A stretch of DNA of 64,000 nucleotides from Hippea sp. KM1 (lineage in GTDB: Bacteria > Campylobacterota_A > Desulfurellia > Desulfurellales > Hippeaceae): positions 1 through 64,000 of the forward strand of contig NZ_JAFP01000001.1 in NCBI RefSeq assembly GCF_000526195.1, in the 5' to 3' direction. The notes beneath the pieces are model-generated. The model searched no databases. It saw only the letters and a list, made by a program, of their open reading frames with translations, and was not told the origin of the DNA. The stretch's first letter is position 1. Each line of letters opens with the position of its first letter. Below, one piece after another: positions 1-8,551 of the stretch. Made by a program: the position numbers and the translations under genes.

Positions 1-958
1 ATCCACCTTGCGCAAAAGTAATTGAGAGATCTCTTGAGGTATCTAATGGTTTACCGCTCCAAAACATCCTAGGAATTGGAAGTGTTAAGACATATGTCCA
101 ATATTGAAGAAACTTAAAATCTAAATGATTATTAAGATATGATTCTATGGCTACTAAAGCATTATACAAACCACTCCATCTAAAGATAGGTTCAAACATT
201 ATATAGCCATCTTCACCGTTTAAATATATTAATTTTCCCATATCACCAGTAGTTCTATATATAGTGTATCCTATGAATATTGGGATCATTACTCCTATAT
301 ATAGTGCTATTTTCATAAACGATACTCTTTTTACATAGTAATGATAAAATAGTAAATACATTACACCCATCAATAACAAATTACTCCTTGCACCACTCAC
401 TATAAAAAAAATAAAAAATATAGTTATAGAAATTATAAAAAATAGTTTTCTTTTTTTAGAAAATAAAAAATAAAGTGCAATTCCATAAGATAAGAAAAGC
501 GCTGTTTTCATAAGTAAGGCTATAGGTCCATATTTGTGTTGCGATACCAATCTAAATTGCAATGGATGTTTCATGGGATTTGTATGTGTTAATTTTAGTA
601 AAACTACAAACAAACCTATCGCAAACAACAAAGAAAAAAACCAAATAAATTTTAGCTTAATGTTAGATATAGTTTTTGTTTTTGATATTTTTAAAATGGT
701 AAAATTGTTTGTAGTTATACGATAACCTATAAAATAACTAATAGCAAATATAAAAACCATTAAGGCTAAATATTGGTATGTTTTTCCATTAAACTCTTTT
801 TCAAATACAAAAAGCCAAAAATTCATTCCACCAAATGCTGCGCTAAAAAAAAATAACTCTATATTTGAAGGCATAAAAATATCTTTTTTTGAATTTAAAC
901 TTAAAATATATATAAAAAACAAGCAACTAACTTCTAATAACAATAAACTAAAAGGCAT
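1..958 (-). CDS. Wzy-like O-antigen/repeat-unit polymerase (3' end outside window)
   Basis: An open frame begins at an ATG at 958 and runs off the left edge with no stop (about 319 codons visible). The product is a hydrophobic multi-pass membrane protein (at least eight segments) opening MPFSLLLLEV. It contains PIPRMFWSGKP near the visible end, like the P-R-x-x-W-x-x-K-P motif of oligosaccharide repeat-unit polymerases. Such proteins join undecaprenyl-linked repeat units at the periplasmic face of the inner membrane. The start overlaps the preceding membrane-protein gene by 11 bases, so the two are co-transcribed. The DNA is very A/T-rich, unlike the export genes at 5-12 kb. Polymerase is the likeliest role; an O-antigen ligase cannot be excluded without the C-terminus. 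Confidence 0.7.
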   Translation of the reverse strand, partial: MPFSLLLLEVSCLFFIYILSLNSKKDIFMPSNIELFFFSAAFGGMNFWLFVFEKEFNGKTYQYLALMVFIFAISYFIGYRITTNNFTILKISKTKTISNIKLKFIWFFSLLFAIGLFVVLLKLTHTNPMKHPLQFRLVSQHKYGPIALLMKTALFLSYGIALYFLFSKKRKLFFIISITIFFIFFIVSGARSNLLLMGVMYLLFYHYYVKRVSFMKIALYIGVMIPIFIGYTIYRTTGDMGKLIYLNGEDGYIMFEPIFRWSGLYNALVAIESYLNNHLDFKFLQYWTYVLTLPIPRMFWSGKPLDTSRDLSITFAQGG

Positions 959-1709
959 TTTTTACCTTTTGATAGATAAATATTTTATTATATTGAGTAT
1001 ATATAGGTAAAAAAATAAATACCATTTTCAAATCGATAAAAACTAAAATAAAACCCCATCCAGTAAATAGCCAAAAATTATGTTTTCTTGAATTTCTAAT
1101 ATCTAAAGAAGATATTTTTTTTGCAAACAAATAATCTAAATATTTAACTATCAAAGTAGGAAAAATAATAAAGATATATTTAGATATATCTACATCAAAA
1201 AAATATAAAATAAACATCGGCTTTAAAACACCAAGCAATACTAAAGTAAGAAACCTATATGAATAATCAACTAACTTATTGTGTACATAGAAAACAGACA
1301 TTAAAAAAAAACTAATCACTAAAAGCTTTAAAATAGGGACTATTTTATATAAATTCCATAACAATAACAAAACTACAATTACTCTAAATATCAATATAAT
1401 ATTTAAATGCTTGCAAAATTGATTTTCAACCCTTATTGAAGAGATATTTTCTTTCTTAACAGATACACAATCATTTATAAAATAACCTATCTCATATATA
1501 CTCCAAAAAAATAGCCATAATAAAAGAAATTTTTTATAATCAATATGAGAGTATAAATATAAAAACATTACTACTGGAATCAATTCTCCCAAAATATAAG
1601 CAAATATTTTTCTCCCTTGATAGTATCTATAAAACTTTGTATAAAAAAAAGGAACAAGGCTACTTAAATAAATTTTGGCTCTTTCCACTTTCTTATGGGT
1701 AACTCCCAC
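948..1709 (-). CDS. Multi-pass membrane protein with IS-derived N-terminus
   Basis: This 253-residue protein has about seven to nine hydrophobic segments. Its first 12 codons (MGVTHKKVERAK) are the 3' terminal bases of the adjacent ISL3 element; native coding sequence starts around IYLSSLVPFF. The insertion therefore removed the native 5' end and the IS seems to supply the start (GTG at 1709, with a GAGGGGG ribosome site inside the IS). The fold could be UbiA-prenyltransferase-like (GYFINDCV near residue 78), but the usual aspartate motif NDxxD reads NDCVS and the second Asp motif is weak, so no function is assigned. It overlaps the Wzy-like gene by 11 bases, pointing to a role in the same glycan pathway. 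Confidence 0.6.
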   Translation of the reverse strand: MGVTHKKVERAKIYLSSLVPFFYTKFYRYYQGRKIFAYILGELIPVVMFLYLYSHIDYKKFLLLWLFFWSIYEIGYFINDCVSVKKENISSIRVENQFCKHLNIILIFRVIVVLLLLWNLYKIVPILKLLVISFFLMSVFYVHNKLVDYSYRFLTLVLLGVLKPMFILYFFDVDISKYIFIIFPTLIVKYLDYLFAKKISSLDIRNSRKHNFWLFTGWGFILVFIDLKMVFIFLPIYTQYNKIFIYQKVKNAF

Positions 1710-2794
1710 AACACTAAATCCCCCTCAAACTCTTGTTGACCAGACTGAAATCAAGTTTGCCTGTTAGAAGGTATACTATAATTCTGTAGTTTTTAAATGT
1801 CCTATATCCTCTTGCTTTTGCCTTTGCTGCCTGAATAACAGAGTTTAATCCCTCAAGTATTCCATTGTTGATTCTGCTTCTAAACCAATTTATGATTCCA
1901 TTCCAGTGTTTTTTAATTGTTCTTGCAGACTCTATTATGGGTTTTAATCTTGAATAGGTTGCCCAGAAATACCATTTTTTCAGGTAGGCTGTAAACTCTT
2001 CTTCTGTTTCTGCATTATAGATGTCTTGAAAAGACTGTCTTATGTTATATGCCCTTATAGTTTTCAGATTCATATTTGATATTGTCAATTCTTTCAAAGC
2101 CTCTCTCTGTTTTCTTGTGAGATTATGTTTATTCTTAAGCCAGATATATTTGGTTCCTTTCAGCAGTTTATTTTCTTTGGATTCTTGTTTTCTTACACTA
2201 TCCACTGCCTCATTGATAATCTTAAGGATATGAAACTTATCGAATGTAATATCGGCATTGGGTATGTGTTCTTTTACTCCTTTGATGAATGCAGGCGACA
2301 TATCGCAACTGACATTTCTAATGTTGTCTATCTCTGCTTTATGCTCTTTAAAGTCTTTTACAAACTCTTTGACTGTTGATGCATCTTTGCCCTCTGCCAC
2401 AAACAGTGTTCTCCTTTTGTTTAAATCCACAAACAGGGTGATGTATTCATGTCCCTTGGCTATACTTGTTTCATCTATACCTACAGAATCAATATTGGAG
2501 GAATCTTCATATTCTTTTGCTTTATTCACATATTTATCAAGCATATCCCATATTTTATCATTGTGGACATTGATGAGTTTAGATACCTGATTAACAGGCA
2601 TGGATGAGCATAGCTGCAAAAGTAAAGCTTCAAAAAGCAGACTAAATCCACTGCTTACACCCTCCCAGGGAGCTTTTATTGTTTTTATAGTTCCATCCGG
2701 CAGTTTTACCCTTGGGATTCTTGCATGAAGATAACACTCATGCTCAAAGAAGTTTAGATGTCTCCACTTCTTTGTTATAGTATCATAAGCACTC
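1677..2794 (-). mobile_element. ISL3-family element, copy 1, 5'-truncated by an IS3 element
   Basis: The 3' terminal repeat reads GGCTCTTTCCACTTTC inward from 1677 and matches copy 2 (17,238) and copy 3 (ending 23,855). The 5' part is missing: homology to intact copy 2 ends near 2,790, where the terminal repeat of the neighbouring IS3 element begins at 2,795. The ISL3/IS3 junction is the same as in copy 3. No target duplication can be assigned because only one end survives. Confidence 0.85.
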
Positions 2795-2832
2795 TGGTCT
2801 GTCAACCTTTTTTTATACACCCAATTAGTCAT
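1714..2832 (-). pseudogene. ISL3-family transposase, N-terminus replaced by IS3 end
   Basis: The 372-codon frame keeps the ISL3 DDE domain: Asp in GIDETSIAKGHEY, Asp in VSCDMSPAFIKG, FDKFHI, and Glu in GILEGLNSVIQ. Compared with copy 2 it lacks the first 45 or so residues. Residues 1-14 (MTNWVYKKRLTDQ) are translated from the terminal repeat of the adjoining IS3 element, and the frame then passes into ISL3 sequence at SAYDTITKKW. The product is identical to that of the inverted chimera at 22,700. Without its own N-terminal DNA-binding part and 5' terminal repeat it should not be autonomously mobile, though it may still be translated. Confidence 0.85.
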
Positions 2833-2862
2833 GTTTTTTAAAAAACCCCCCCTCTTTTTTAA

Positions 2863-3765
2863 TCACACTGCCTCTTTCTGCTCTACTTGTTGTGTTTCTT
2901 CTTCTCTTTTGTCAGTATTTCTGTAGTAGTTCTCCAAATACTCCTCAGGAGTACACCAATTCAGTGAGGAGTGGATCCTTTTCTTGTTGTAGTACAACTC
3001 TATATACTCAAAAACCTTGATTTTAGCTTCTCTTTTTGTTTTGAAAGCCCCATTTGATAGAAGCTCACTCTTTAGGGTTTTAAAGAAGCTCTCAGCGACA
3101 GCATTATCATAGCAGTTGCCCTTTCCGCTTGTGCTTTGTGTGATATTGAAAGCTTTGAGTATGTTTCTGAATTCTTTGGAGTGGTATTGAACGCCTTTGT
3201 CTGAGTGGAATATGAGTTTTTCTTTTGGTTTCCTCTTTCTCATTGCCTCATATAGGGCTTTTATGACGGTATTCTCCGTTTTTAGGTTGTATGACCTGCT
3301 CTCACCCACTACCTCTCTGTTGAACAGGTCTATTATTGTGGTTAAATAGAGCCAACCCTCTTTGGTTGGGATATAGGTTATATCAGATACCCAGACCTTG
3401 TTGGGTGAGTCAACAGTAAAGTCCTGATTCAACAGATTGGGCGGATATTTATCTATTTTTTCACTGTTTTTATTTTCTGGGTATCTGTGTCTTTTGTATC
3501 TTATGCTGATAAGATTGGCTGACTTCATTAGCTTCGCTACTCTTCTTCTTGAGCAGGTTATGTTTTCTTTTTTAAGTTCTGCATGGATTCTGCTTGAGCC
3601 GTACCTTTTCTTGTGGAGATAGAATATGTGTCGTATTCTCGAAAGTAGAAACTCATTTTCCTGTTTTCTTTTGCTTTGTCTTCTTCTTAGCCATTTGTAG
3701 TAGCTATCCCTTGTAATATCCAGTACTTTTGCCATCCTCTCAACTGGAAATTCATTTCTGAACAT
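2863..3765 (-). CDS. IS3-family transposase OrfB (DDE integrase domain)
   Basis: The 300-residue frame has the HTH_21 start (YGSSRIHAELKKE) and an rve DDE core: Asp in WVSDITYIPTKEG, Asp in FHSDKGVQYHS, and Glu in NCYDNAVAESFFKTLKSE. It is expected to be made as an OrfAB fusion by -1 frameshifting. The end of orfA carries seven A's followed by G (in ATA TTA AAA AAA GCA near 3,820), and the shifted frame reads through KYRFIEMFRNEFPVERM into orfB. A separate start at 3,765 is only the first ATG of the frame. Its last 40 or so codons are also present as a remnant at 22,575. Confidence 0.9.
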   Translation of the reverse strand: MFRNEFPVERMAKVLDITRDSYYKWLRRRQSKRKQENEFLLSRIRHIFYLHKKRYGSSRIHAELKKENITCSRRRVAKLMKSANLISIRYKRHRYPENKNSEKIDKYPPNLLNQDFTVDSPNKVWVSDITYIPTKEGWLYLTTIIDLFNREVVGESRSYNLKTENTVIKALYEAMRKRKPKEKLIFHSDKGVQYHSKEFRNILKAFNITQSTSGKGNCYDNAVAESFFKTLKSELLSNGAFKTKREAKIKVFEYIELYYNKKRIHSSLNWCTPEEYLENYYRNTDKREEETQQVEQKEAV

Positions 3766-3767
3766 CT

Positions 3768-4076
3768 CTATAAATCTGTATTTTTGTTCTGATGAGTTGA
3801 GAAGATGGCGAGTGCTTTTTTTAATATGTCTCTCTCCTGCCTCACAATTCTCAACTCTCTTTCTAAAGCCTTTATGTCTTTTCTATCCTCTGAGATGTTT
3901 CCTTTGCCAACAAAGGCCTTCTCTCCCAACTTTTTGTATTTTGTTCTCCATTTGCAAAGGAGAGCATAGGGGATATCCATCTCCTCTGATACCTCTTTGA
4001 CAGTCCTGTCTCCTTGAAGAGTAAGGAGGACTGCATCCAACTTGAATTCATTTGAAAACCTTCTCCTTGGTTTCAT
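3768..4076 (-). CDS. IS3-family transposase OrfA (HTH_Tnp_1)
   Basis: The protein has 102 residues. It begins MKPRRRFSNEFKLDAV, the typical IS3 OrfA helix-turn-helix, followed by a leucine-zipper-like heptad region (DIKALERELRIVRQERDILKKAL) used for multimerisation. The 3' end contains an A7G slippery run within LKKAL that fits programmed -1 frameshifting into orfB. A ribosome site AAGGAGGT lies just upstream. Confidence 0.9.
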   Translation of the reverse strand: MKPRRRFSNEFKLDAVLLTLQGDRTVKEVSEEMDIPYALLCKWRTKYKKLGEKAFVGKGNISEDRKDIKALERELRIVRQERDILKKALAIFSTHQNKNTDL

Positions 4077-4111
4077 AAAAACTACCTCCTTAAGTTAGTG
4101 TATCATATGCA

Positions 4112-4918
4112 CTAACTTGGTGTATACAGGATTGTAGCAGGTCCATCCATTATCTGGTTTAGCTCTTTCAGCATCTCATCCCAGTGTCTCTTTCTCACCT
4201 TGCTTTTTATGTTCTTCTTCAGATGAAACCAGCATAGCTGATGCTTTGCTTTGGGGAATGCCTCCTCTATTGATCTTGAGAGCCCTTTTAGATCATCGCT
4301 GATTATCATTCTGACATTCTTTAGTCCCCTTGATTTTAGGTCCTCAAATATCTCTCTCCACATCTGTGTATTCTCATTGCCTCCAGGTAGGAAGTATGCA
4401 AGTATGTTTCTTCTGCCGTCGTATCTCAATCCCAGAACAGCATAAACTGCCTCTTTTTCTACACTGTCCCTCTTCAGAGGCAGGTATGTTGCATCTATGT
4501 ATAGGACTGGATACTCATCATCCAACCTTCTGTTTTTGAACTCCTCTATGACCTCTTTTGGTATGTCGGAAATATAGCTTGCAAACTGGGATGATATGGA
4601 ACATCCAATGAGATTTTCTAAAACCTTGCCTGCCTTCCTTGATGAGACTCCAGACACGAACATTGCCCTTATTATGTCATCAAGGAGAAACATCACCCTC
4701 TTTCTCTCAGGCAATACATCGCTTTTGAACTTGCCGTCCCTTGTTCTGGGGATGGAAAGCTCCATCTGACCTAATATTGTTTTTGGTGACCTTGTGTAAT
4801 ATCCATTTGCCCTTGTTGATTTGTTCTCTTCCAGATACCTGTCTCTTTCCTCTTTCATGATCCTTTCAATCATTGACTTGAATTCTTCCTTCAATTGTGT
4901 AAAAATCAAATCATACAT
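4112..4918 (-). pseudogene. IS256 (mutator) transposase, C-terminally truncated
   Basis: This is a 268-codon frame compared with 367 in the intact copies. Native sequence ends at KELNQIM; the tail DGPATILYTPS comes from the IS3 terminus. Both catalytic Asp regions remain (YIDATYLPLKRD, IISDDLKGLSR, and CWFHLKKN), but the Glu region (NWMERCFKELKDSL in the intact copies) is lost, so the product should be inactive. Confidence 0.9.
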
Positions 4919-5013
4919 GTGTTTTTCCTCCTTTGAAGGGTTAGTGTCAAAGAGGGGTTATAACATATAACCCCTCTCCCTTCAAAGGGTGACACAAGTA
5001 ATTTTACACTGCC
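4146..5013 (-). mobile_element. IS256-family element, copy A, 3'-truncated
   Basis: The 5' terminal repeat ends at 5,013 (inward GGCAGTGTAAAATTACTTG), as in copy C. The transposase gene matches copies B and C until 4,146, where the IS3 terminal repeat begins, so the last 100 or so codons and the 3' terminal repeat are missing. The outer end lies only 13 bases upstream of the Wzz-like start codon and has replaced whatever promoter originally drove the export operon. Confidence 0.88.
4930..4988 (-). promoter_or_regulatory. IS256 read-in protection hairpin, copy A
   Basis: This has the same nested inverted repeat as copy C (29,634-29,692). Eleven-base outer arms lie at 4,930-4,940 and 4,978-4,988. 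A 12-base inner stem with a 3-base loop lies at 4,951-4,977. The arm nearest the gene contains part of the transposase ribosome site. Confidence 0.6.
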
Positions 5014-5026
5014 TGGAGGGAGGTTT

Positions 5027-5998
5027 ATGGATAAATTGGAAAAAGAAGAAAGATGCATGGATGTTTATCAGGATGATGAGATAGATTTATATGAGTTGTG
5101 GGAGAGGATATGGAAGTATAGAAAATTTATAGTTGTTTTTACACTCTCTTTGACGATAATAACCGTTGTGGCAACGCTTTTTATGGAGAATATTTATAAA
5201 AGCAGTGCTGTAATATTGCCAACCAAGCAGGGTTCAGGAGGAAGCTCTTTGGTATCTCAATACAGCGGCATTGCGTCTTTGGTTGGTATAAGCCTGCCCG
5301 GCTCGGGTGGCAGTGATGATATAATGGCCCTTTTGAAATCAAGGAGCTTGAAAAGGGAAACAATTGAGAAATACAATCTTTTGCCTGTTATACTTTATAA
5401 ATCGTGGGATAGTAAAAATAAGAGATGGATAGAAAAAGAGGGTATTATAACAAAAATAAAAAAAGCTATTTTTGGCTCCAAAAAGCAGGTTTTTAATAAA
5501 GAAGAAATAAGAATGTCAAAAGCTATTAAATCATTTTCCGATATGATAGATGTTAATGAGGATAAAAAGCTTGGAACGATTAGCGTATCTGTGGAGTATC
5601 CGGATCCTGTTATAGCCGCCAACCTTGTTGGTGATTTGCTTTCAACCTTAAAGGATAGGATGACCAAAGAGGCTATAGAAATTGCAAAAAAAAGAAAGAA
5701 GATATTGGAAGATGAACTTAATAAAACCCAGGATCCAACTATACAACAGAAGCTTTACAGTTTGATAGCGAAACAGGAAGAGACAATGGTTATGGCTAAG
5801 GTTAGTGAGGATTTTGCCTTTAAGGTTATCGATCCGCCCCAAATTCCTATTAAGAAATACAAACCCAAAAGAAAACTTATCGTTATAGTGGCTTTTATTA
5901 TGAGTCTTATTTTGGGTATTTTTTTGGTATTTTTTGTTGAGTTTATAAAAGAGGCTAAAAATAGGAGGCAAGAGATGCTGAAGGAGGAGTCGGCATGA
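5027..5998 (+). CDS. Wzz-type chain-length/co-polymerase protein
   Basis: This 323-residue inner-membrane protein has a Wzz domain. An N-terminal cytoplasmic stretch (DEIDLYELWERIWKYRK) precedes TM1 (about 34-53), then a long periplasmic, partly coiled-coil region (KRKKILEDELNKTQ), a GNVR-like segment with the proline motif PPQIPIKKYKPKR, and TM2 (about 286-308). There is no C-terminal tyrosine-kinase domain, so it is a polysaccharide co-polymerase without BY-kinase. The start at 5,027 follows GGAGGGAGG at 5,015. The stop overlaps the exporter gene by 4 bases. It likely sets polymer length together with the Wza-like protein downstream. Its promoter region was displaced by IS256. Confidence 0.85.
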   Translation: MDKLEKEERCMDVYQDDEIDLYELWERIWKYRKFIVVFTLSLTIITVVATLFMENIYKSSAVILPTKQGSGGSSLVSQYSGIASLVGISLPGSGGSDDIMALLKSRSLKRETIEKYNLLPVILYKSWDSKNKRWIEKEGIITKIKKAIFGSKKQVFNKEEIRMSKAIKSFSDMIDVNEDKKLGTISVSVEYPDPVIAANLVGDLLSTLKDRMTKEAIEIAKKRKKILEDELNKTQDPTIQQKLYSLIAKQEETMVMAKVSEDFAFKVIDPPQIPIKKYKPKRKLIVIVAFIMSLILGIFLVFFVEFIKEAKNRRQEMLKEESA

Positions 5999-8550
5999 AA
6001 AGAAGTGTTATTCTATTTGGAATCATTTTTATTATATTTGGTTTTGCTTTGGCTTCAAATAGCCAGAATATACAAGGCAGTCCTAATTTACCAGCAAATA
6101 TCTCTCAAACTCAGCTGCAACAGGTTATACAGAACAATCCGCAGTTTAAAGATTTAACGCCTGAGGAGATACAAAGAGCTTTGGAGATAGTTAGGAGTAA
6201 TAGAATTCAACAAAAACAGGCTTATAAAAGCAAATATAGGTTTTATGATAATACAACAGCAGATAATTTAACTGATAATATAACGAGGAATAAAAATTTT
6301 TATTCTGAAAGGGAATTTGACAATAATAGTGGGTTGTTTAGCATTTATCTTAAGACCTCATCTGGCGTTTTGGATATCTCTTTAGAAGATTTAAAACCTT
6401 ACGGTTACTCTCTGTTTGAAAGAAAACCCAGTGAACCTTTGTTTGTTCAACCTGTCCCACCAAATTATGTTATCGGTCCTGGTGATGAGATACAGGTGAT
6501 ACTGTGGGGAAGGATAAATGCACAATACAACCTTAAGGTTGGTGCAGACGGCAGGATATTCTTTCCTAATATAGGCCCATTAATGGTTGCCGGTATGACA
6601 TACAGTAAGATGCAGGATTTTTTAAAGGAACAGGCAAAGAGGATAATAGGGACAAATGTATCTATAACCCTTAATGGACTTCATCAAATTCAGGTTTTTG
6701 TTTTAGGAGAGGTAAAAAAACCCGGGTTGTATAGCTTGCCTGCCATGTCTACTGTTTTAGATGCTCTAATGGCGTGCGGTGGCCCAACAACACGGGGGAC
6801 ATTAAGAAAAATAGAGCTTAAAAGATATAACAGAGTGGTAAATGTTCTTGATATATACGATGTTTTGATGAAGGGCGATAGGTCGCATGATTGGATATTA
6901 AGAAACAACGATGTGGTTTTTGTGCCACTTGTAGGTCCGCTTGTAGGTATTGCCGGTAATGTGAAAAGACCGGGTATATATGAGTTGAAAAAACCGGCAA
7001 GCCTTAAGGATATAGTGAATATGGCTGGTGGATTACTGCCCAATGCCCTATCCCAGGTGATTCAGGTTGTAAGGTTTAAGAATCATAAATGGAGAATAGT
7101 TAAGGATATAGAGTTTGATAATAAAAAACTATTAAATAGCTTTATGGTTAAGGATGGAGATTTGGTTAAGGTATTTTCTGTCAGAAGTAATCTGAAAAAC
7201 TCCGTGGAGCTGATTGGTAATGTAAAGCATCCAGGTGTGTATTCATATCATCCCGGTATGAAATTAAGTGAATTAATAAAGAGCTATAATGATTTGTTGC
7301 CCAATACATATCTTAAATACGGCCTTATTAAGAGGTATAATACCTCTGAGACCGATACAGAACTGTTGAGATTTGATTTAAGAAAGATATTAAATGGTCA
7401 ATACGATATTGCCCTTAAACCATTGGATAAAGTCTATATATTCCCCAAATCCTTTTTTAAGCAGAAACCTAAATATTTTATATTCGGAGAAGTTAGAAAT
7501 CCGGGAATATATGAGACCTGGGATAGCAATTTTAGGATAAAAGACCTTATAATGAAAGCCGGGGGTTTAAAAGAAGGTGCCTATATGAAAAGAGCAGAGA
7601 TTGTATCTTATAAATACCTGGATAATGGATCCCTGGCTGAGATGTCAAGAAAGTATGTGGATTTAAGGTTGGCTATGATGGGTGATCCGTCCAATAATAT
7701 TTTGCTAAAACCATTTGATAGGGTTTTTATAAGGAAAATGCCTGGCTGGGGAGATGTAATTAATGTCACCATTAAAGGAGAGGTTAAATTCCCAGGTGTT
7801 TATACTTTGAAGAAGGGTGCTAAATTATCGGATTTAATTAAAGAAGCTGGTGGGTATAAGGACGATGCATATCTAAAGGGCGCTGAGTATCTATCACCAA
7901 CCGCCAGAGAGATTCAGCAAAAGGCTTTAGAGGAGCTTGTCAGAAAGCTGCAGTCACAGATATTCCTATCAACCAGCGAAACAAGCCAAAAATCCCTTTC
8001 CGCAGAAGAGGCCCAAACTGCCAAGACCCAGATGACACTGGCAGAAAGGTTTATTAATACGCTTAAACAGCTTAAGGCTAAAGGCAGGGTTGTTATAAGA
8101 TTGGCTCCTGTTAGGATAATGGAAGGCACCCCATATGATATTGAACTTGAGGATAAAGCGACACTTATTATACCGAAGGAAAAGGATATAGTAAGTGTTG
8201 TTGGCGCTGTAATGTCACCCTCAACATTCGTTTATTCGCCAGATTTCAGCTGGAAGGACTATATAAAAATGGCCGGAGGGTATTCTGAATTTGCGGATAA
8301 GAGCAATGTGTTTGTGCTAAAAGTTGATGGGAGCGCTTATAAGGTATCATCTGGTGCGGTTAAATGGAATCCGTTTAAATCCAGGTGGGAGGTTGCTGCC
8401 TTCTCGAACAAGAGTGAGCTTGATCCGGGTGATACCATTGTTGTTCCAAGTAAGGTTCAATTTACGCCGTGGTTGAGAAATATAAAGGATATTACTCAGG
8501 TTTTGATGCAGATAGCCGTTACAACAGGTGTTGTTCTTAAGTTGTATTAA
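5995..8550 (+). CDS. Wza-like polysaccharide export protein with six SLBB repeats
   Basis: The 851-residue protein has a signal peptide (MKRSVILFGIIFIIFGFALA) without a clear lipobox cysteine. A Q-rich helical stretch follows, then a Poly_export domain at about 155-215 (YVIGPGDEIQVILWG). SLBB-type units begin near residues 235, 317, 405, 495, 591 and 734; most show the G-x-V-x-x-P-G-x-Y pattern, e.g. GEVKKPGLY and GNVKRPGIY. The hydrophobic C-terminus (QIAVTTGVVLKLY) may span the outer membrane. E. coli Wza is about 380 residues; this enlarged form has extra SLBB units that should lengthen the periplasmic conduit. It is translationally coupled to the Wzz-like gene. Confidence 0.88.
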   Translation: MKRSVILFGIIFIIFGFALASNSQNIQGSPNLPANISQTQLQQVIQNNPQFKDLTPEEIQRALEIVRSNRIQQKQAYKSKYRFYDNTTADNLTDNITRNKNFYSEREFDNNSGLFSIYLKTSSGVLDISLEDLKPYGYSLFERKPSEPLFVQPVPPNYVIGPGDEIQVILWGRINAQYNLKVGADGRIFFPNIGPLMVAGMTYSKMQDFLKEQAKRIIGTNVSITLNGLHQIQVFVLGEVKKPGLYSLPAMSTVLDALMACGGPTTRGTLRKIELKRYNRVVNVLDIYDVLMKGDRSHDWILRNNDVVFVPLVGPLVGIAGNVKRPGIYELKKPASLKDIVNMAGGLLPNALSQVIQVVRFKNHKWRIVKDIEFDNKKLLNSFMVKDGDLVKVFSVRSNLKNSVELIGNVKHPGVYSYHPGMKLSELIKSYNDLLPNTYLKYGLIKRYNTSETDTELLRFDLRKILNGQYDIALKPLDKVYIFPKSFFKQKPKYFIFGEVRNPGIYETWDSNFRIKDLIMKAGGLKEGAYMKRAEIVSYKYLDNGSLAEMSRKYVDLRLAMMGDPSNNILLKPFDRVFIRKMPGWGDVINVTIKGEVKFPGVYTLKKGAKLSDLIKEAGGYKDDAYLKGAEYLSPTAREIQQKALEELVRKLQSQIFLSTSETSQKSLSAEEAQTAKTQMTLAERFINTLKQLKAKGRVVIRLAPVRIMEGTPYDIELEDKATLIIPKEKDIVSVVGAVMSPSTFVYSPDFSWKDYIKMAGGYSEFADKSNVFVLKVDGSAYKVSSGAVKWNPFKSRWEVAAFSNKSELDPGDTIVVPSKVQFTPWLRNIKDITQVLMQIAVTTGVVLKLY

Positions 8551-8551
8551 A

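Larger units (their letters stand above)
2795..4145 (-). mobile_element. IS3-family element (two ORFs), complete
   Basis: The terminal inverted repeats are imperfect: TGGTCTGTCAACC inward from 2,795 and TGGACCTGCTACAATCC inward from 4,145, converging on a shared TATACACC-x-A-x-TTAGT stretch. The element is 1,351 bp with orfA and orfB in different frames. It sits between a 5'-truncated ISL3 copy and a 3'-truncated IS256 copy, and the bases next to its two ends do not match. It therefore probably reached this position by recombination or adjacent deletion, not simple insertion. Confidence 0.85.

Noticed and set aside
534-725. 63-codon plus-strand frame
   Set aside because: It lies antisense within the Wzy-like membrane gene, whose frame is continuous and family-like.
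948-1709. Assignment as UbiA/decaprenyl-phosphate phosphoribosyltransferase paired with the HAD phosphatase
   Set aside because: Only a GYFIND-like stretch supports it; the catalytic Asp motifs are not intact, so function was left open.
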